This document shows, piece by piece, positions 61,577 through 64,000 of a stretch of DNA of 64,000 nucleotides. The notes under the pieces are model-generated. The model worked only from the letters and a program-made list of their open reading frames with translations, made no database searches and had not been told where the DNA came from. Made by a program: the position numbers and the translations under genes. This DNA is from UMGS1958 sp045542415 (lineage in GTDB: Bacteria > Bacillota > Clostridia > UBA1381), in contig JAZQKZ010000020.1 in the NCBI GenBank assembly GCA_045542415.1, positions 25,616 through 89,615 on the forward strand. Reading direction: 5' to 3'. Position 1 is the stretch's first letter; each line of letters begins with the position of its first letter.

Positions 61577-62749
61577 GTGACAATTGAAAACTCATATATA
61601 TTAAAGCTCATCTGCGCCTATATGAACGGTACGGAATTCAGTGAGGACAACATAGAGCTGTCATGGCAGGAATTTCACCGTATGGCTCAGGTTCACGGTA
61701 TATCCAATCTGGCATTTTATGCACTCAGGCATTTTAAAATTCCGGTCATGGCAGAGGTGGCAAAAAATCTGAAGCTGGAGCATGAGGATTTTATCGGCAT
61801 TGAAGCATTGCAGGAGCTGGAAATACAGAATCTCATTGATATATACGAGAGCGAGGGTATTGACTGTATGCCGATGAAGGGATATGTTCTCAAGAATATG
61901 TATCCTCTTGTTGATATGCGTGAGATGTGTGATGTGGATTTGCTTATAACGGAAAAGGACAGCGGACGTATAAGAGAGATTATGGAGGAAAACGGTTTTT
62001 CATTCTATCAGGAGACTCCGCATGAGTATGTATATAAAAAGGGCGAATTATTAAATATCGAGCTTCATAAATGCATAGTTCCGCCGTACAATAAAACGCT
62101 TTACGGCTATTACGGTGACGGATGGAGCTTTGCAAAAAAGCAGAGCGGAAAAGAGCATATATATGAAATGGGCATGGAGGATTTTTATGTATATAACTTT
62201 GTGCATGCGGCGAAGCACTATCTCAATTCGGGAATAGGCATACGTCAGGTGCTGGATTTATGGGTAATAAAGCATAAAAATCCCGACATGGATTTCTCTT
62301 ATATAAATACACAGCTTGAAAAGCTTGGTTTGAAAGAGTTCTGTAAAAATATGGATATGCTCATATCACGCTGGTTTGACGGTGATGATTATCGGGAGGA
62401 TGCAGTGCTCCTGATGGAGGAGTATATTCTTAAAAGCGGTGTAAGAGGCAGTAGCCGTCAGGAAAAGATATCGGGGATTTACCGTAACAGTACGGCAAAC
62501 GGCGGTGGCAGGCTCAGGGTGTTGACAAAAGCCCTGTTCCCAAGCGTAACTGTATTGGGCTACAGATATCCGGGTCTTAAAAAGTGTCCTCTGCTGTATC
62601 CGTTTTGCTGGATACACAGGCTTGTTCATGATATGCTTTTCAGCCGGGATAAGCTGAAAAACAAATATTCAGGTGACGGAATCGGTGATAAAGAGGTTGA
62701 GGAGTTTGCAAAGCATTGCGGTACGGTCGGAATAAAAGGCGATTTGTAA
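61577..62749 (+). CDS. NTP_transf_5-type nucleotidyltransferase-like protein
   Basis: A 390-residue protein starting at GTG 61577 with GGGGTGATTTGA upstream. The central CMPMKGYVLKNMYPLVDMRE followed by MCDVDLLI (about residues 95-120) is the pol-beta-type DxD pattern of the NTP_transf_5 family, which is common in polysaccharide clusters. The C-terminal half is helical with a conserved HAAKHYLNSGIGIRQVLDLW. Its chemical role is not established; transfer of a nucleotide or phospho-group to a glycan is possible. Confidence 0.78.
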   Translation: MTIENSYILKLICAYMNGTEFSEDNIELSWQEFHRMAQVHGISNLAFYALRHFKIPVMAEVAKNLKLEHEDFIGIEALQELEIQNLIDIYESEGIDCMPMKGYVLKNMYPLVDMREMCDVDLLITEKDSGRIREIMEENGFSFYQETPHEYVYKKGELLNIELHKCIVPPYNKTLYGYYGDGWSFAKKQSGKEHIYEMGMEDFYVYNFVHAAKHYLNSGIGIRQVLDLWVIKHKNPDMDFSYINTQLEKLGLKEFCKNMDMLISRWFDGDDYREDAVLLMEEYILKSGVRGSSRQEKISGIYRNSTANGGGRLRVLTKALFPSVTVLGYRYPGLKKCPLLYPFCWIHRLVHDMLFSRDKLKNKYSGDGIGDKEVEEFAKHCGTVGIKGDL

Positions 62750-62764
62750 AGGTGCGGAGGTGAG

Positions 62765-63709
62765 ATGATGCCGGAGGTATTAGTCAGTGTTGCAATGACA
62801 ACATATAACCATGAAAAGTATATACGTTTCGCACTTGACAGTGTACTGATGCAGAAAACAGACTTCCGCTATGAGATTGTAATCGGAGAGGACTGCTCGA
62901 CAGATAATACAAAAGCGATTGTTGAGGAGTATGCCCGTAAATATCCTGATATCATCAAGCCGATATTCCATGAGGAGAATGTGGGTGGCAGGCGTAATGC
63001 GTACGAAGTCAAGTGCAGATGCCTGGGAAAGTACATAGCATATCTGGAGGGCGACGATTACTGGACAGATGAAAATAAGCTCCGCAAGCAGGTGGAGTTT
63101 CTGGAAGCTAATCCGGAGTATATTGCTGTTGTACACAGGTATCAGGTTGTAGATGCACAGGGGAAAAGTATAAATAAAAGGAGCTTTGGTGATTACACAG
63201 GCTCAGGCGATTATACCATTGAGGATTTTATGAATTCGGAGCTTCCGAGCCAGCTTGCGACATATCTGATAAGGAATATATATAAGGATAATTATGAAAA
63301 ATACGAAGAATATCTGCTCAGGGATAACACAATTCAGGGCGATATAAAAATGACGTTCCTGCTTACGGCACAGGGTAAAATCTATCGTATGGCGGATAAG
63401 ATGAGTGCATACCGTCTGGTACAGGCGGGAGGCGGTAATTTCACGTCGCTTGAGAGAAAGAATCCGAAATTTTTCAGTAAATGGGAGCAGATATGCGATC
63501 TGGAGAGATATGCAAAGGAAGAGTGGGATATAGATTTATATATGAAATATCACAGAAGAGAGTATTCCTCGCGTACATTACTGAATGTGTTGAGAAGCAG
63601 AAGTCGTGAAAGTGTTTTGGATGCAATAAAGATACTGAAAAGTGAAAAAAAAGCTGTACCGTATTTTATGAGTTATGTGATATTGAAATATGTATTAAGG
63701 AAAATATGA
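62765..63709 (+). CDS. GT2-family glycosyltransferase
   Basis: A 314-residue GT-A fold enzyme. The N-terminus VSVAMTTYNHEKYIRFALDS has the donor-binding strand of GT2. VIGEDCSTDNT and the metal-binding EGDDYWTD (DxD) follow at about residues 40-100. A C-terminal helical part completes it. GGAGG is 4 nt before ATG. It is the last gene of the cluster within the window; a terminator follows 1 nt after the stop. No flippase is visible in the window. Confidence 0.9.
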   Translation: MMPEVLVSVAMTTYNHEKYIRFALDSVLMQKTDFRYEIVIGEDCSTDNTKAIVEEYARKYPDIIKPIFHEENVGGRRNAYEVKCRCLGKYIAYLEGDDYWTDENKLRKQVEFLEANPEYIAVVHRYQVVDAQGKSINKRSFGDYTGSGDYTIEDFMNSELPSQLATYLIRNIYKDNYEKYEEYLLRDNTIQGDIKMTFLLTAQGKIYRMADKMSAYRLVQAGGGNFTSLERKNPKFFSKWEQICDLERYAKEEWDIDLYMKYHRREYSSRTLLNVLRSRSRESVLDAIKILKSEKKAVPYFMSYVILKYVLRKI

Positions 63710-63734
63710 GAACCGTTATATACGGTTCTTTTTT
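63710..63734 (+). terminator. Terminator after the polysaccharide cluster
   Basis: 7-bp stem GAACCGT/ACGGTTC with 5-nt loop and seven T residues. Confidence 0.88.
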
Positions 63735-63799
63735 TGCGGATTTTTTGTGGATTTTTGGGAATAATATGGCTTGTAAATATAAATTATGGTTTATGTGAT

Positions 63800-64000
63800 G
63801 TATTAGTTAGCACTTGTCCGAGCGACGTTGGAGGGGGCTTTGCCCCCTTACAGACTTTTGTATGATTTGATTTTTTTGCTATAACCCCTACTGGCTTTTC
63901 TGCCTACAGCAGCAGAAAAGTCAGCAAAAGAATGCCGTTAAAGAGGGGACGCCCCTCCCTCTTTAAAATCTCCCGCTGCGCTTTACCAAAAGATTCAATC
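63800..64000. repeat. G/C-rich inverted-repeat segment at the right edge
   Basis: Several short perfect inverted repeats stand out from the surrounding sequence: GGGGGCTTTGCCCCC near 63834-63848 and TTAAAGAGGGG against CCCTCTTTAA near 63938-63966. The minus-strand frames look like the C-terminus of an open gene outside the window, but nothing is recognised. It may be a dispersed intergenic repeat. Confidence 0.35.

Overview
The window looks like a chromosomal segment of a low-to-medium G+C, spore-forming Clostridia member (Bacillota). It carries spoIIR, a SleB-type hydrolase with ypeB, strong AGGAGG ribosome sites, several TTG/GTG starts, sigma-A type promoters and poly-T terminators. The genus cannot be fixed from the sequence alone.

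Layout. (1) 0.1-6.6 kb: queuosine/preQ0 genes queC-queD-queE, a secreted BspA-type leucine-rich repeat protein, folE, a DUF2264 protein and a YifB/ComM ATPase, then initiator tRNA-fMet with its own promoter. (2) 6.9-7.4 kb: a decayed stretch with an IS3-type transposase tail and an orphan reading-frame relic. (3) 7.46-34.5 kb: an AT-rich accessory island that starts at a perfect-consensus promoter. It encodes a secreted/membrane VWA protein, a 1151-residue tubulin/FtsZ-like GTPase, a two-TM protein, a 1528-residue membrane protein with a C-terminal zincin, a tandem FtsK/EssC-like ATPase, WXG100-like small helical proteins and two toxin cassettes with an LXG-like N-terminal module. One toxin is an Endonuclea_NS_2 nuclease with a YezG-type immunity protein; the other is an HExxH metallopeptidase with a 53-residue candidate immunity protein. 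Next come a CASTOR/POLLUX-like RCK channel, a J-like/Sel1 protein, an Hsp70 fused to two CbbX/EccA-like AAA domains, a dispanin-like membrane protein and another membrane protein. My reading is a type VII-secretion-like toxin export system. It keeps the FtsK motor, WXG-like partners and polymorphic toxins, but the usual EsaA/EssA/EssB set is not recognisable, and tubulin-like, VWA and zincin proteins are present instead. The first toxin is split by a -1 frame change exactly at a GGGAAAA heptamer followed by a stop codon and strong hairpins. Relics of further toxin modules and of an AAA domain lie between the genes.

(4) 35.5-39.2 kb: a RhaT-type transporter, then an operon of a one-TM protein and a LemA protein. 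(5) 39.3-51.9 kb: a second unusual operon. It holds four cytoplasmic BspA-type LRR proteins that share an ankyrin-like C-terminal tail, interleaved with a DUF2201-type metallopeptidase-like/VWA protein, a MoxR-type AAA ATPase, and a protein with a TIR/DUF4062-like N-terminus and a 138-bp-periodic TPR array. I infer an intracellular AAA/VWA sensing or conflict system with LRR adaptors. (6) 51.9-56 kb: spoIIR, sleB-like and ypeB, a Cu/Zn superoxide dismutase-like protein, and a divergent XRE regulator/SLOG pair. (7) 56-63.7 kb: a polysaccharide cluster (phosphoglycosyl transferase, two GT4, SPASM radical SAM, polymerase/ligase-like membrane protein, NTP_transf_5 protein, GT2), ended by a terminator. 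The last 200 bp hold an unexplained G/C-rich inverted-repeat segment.
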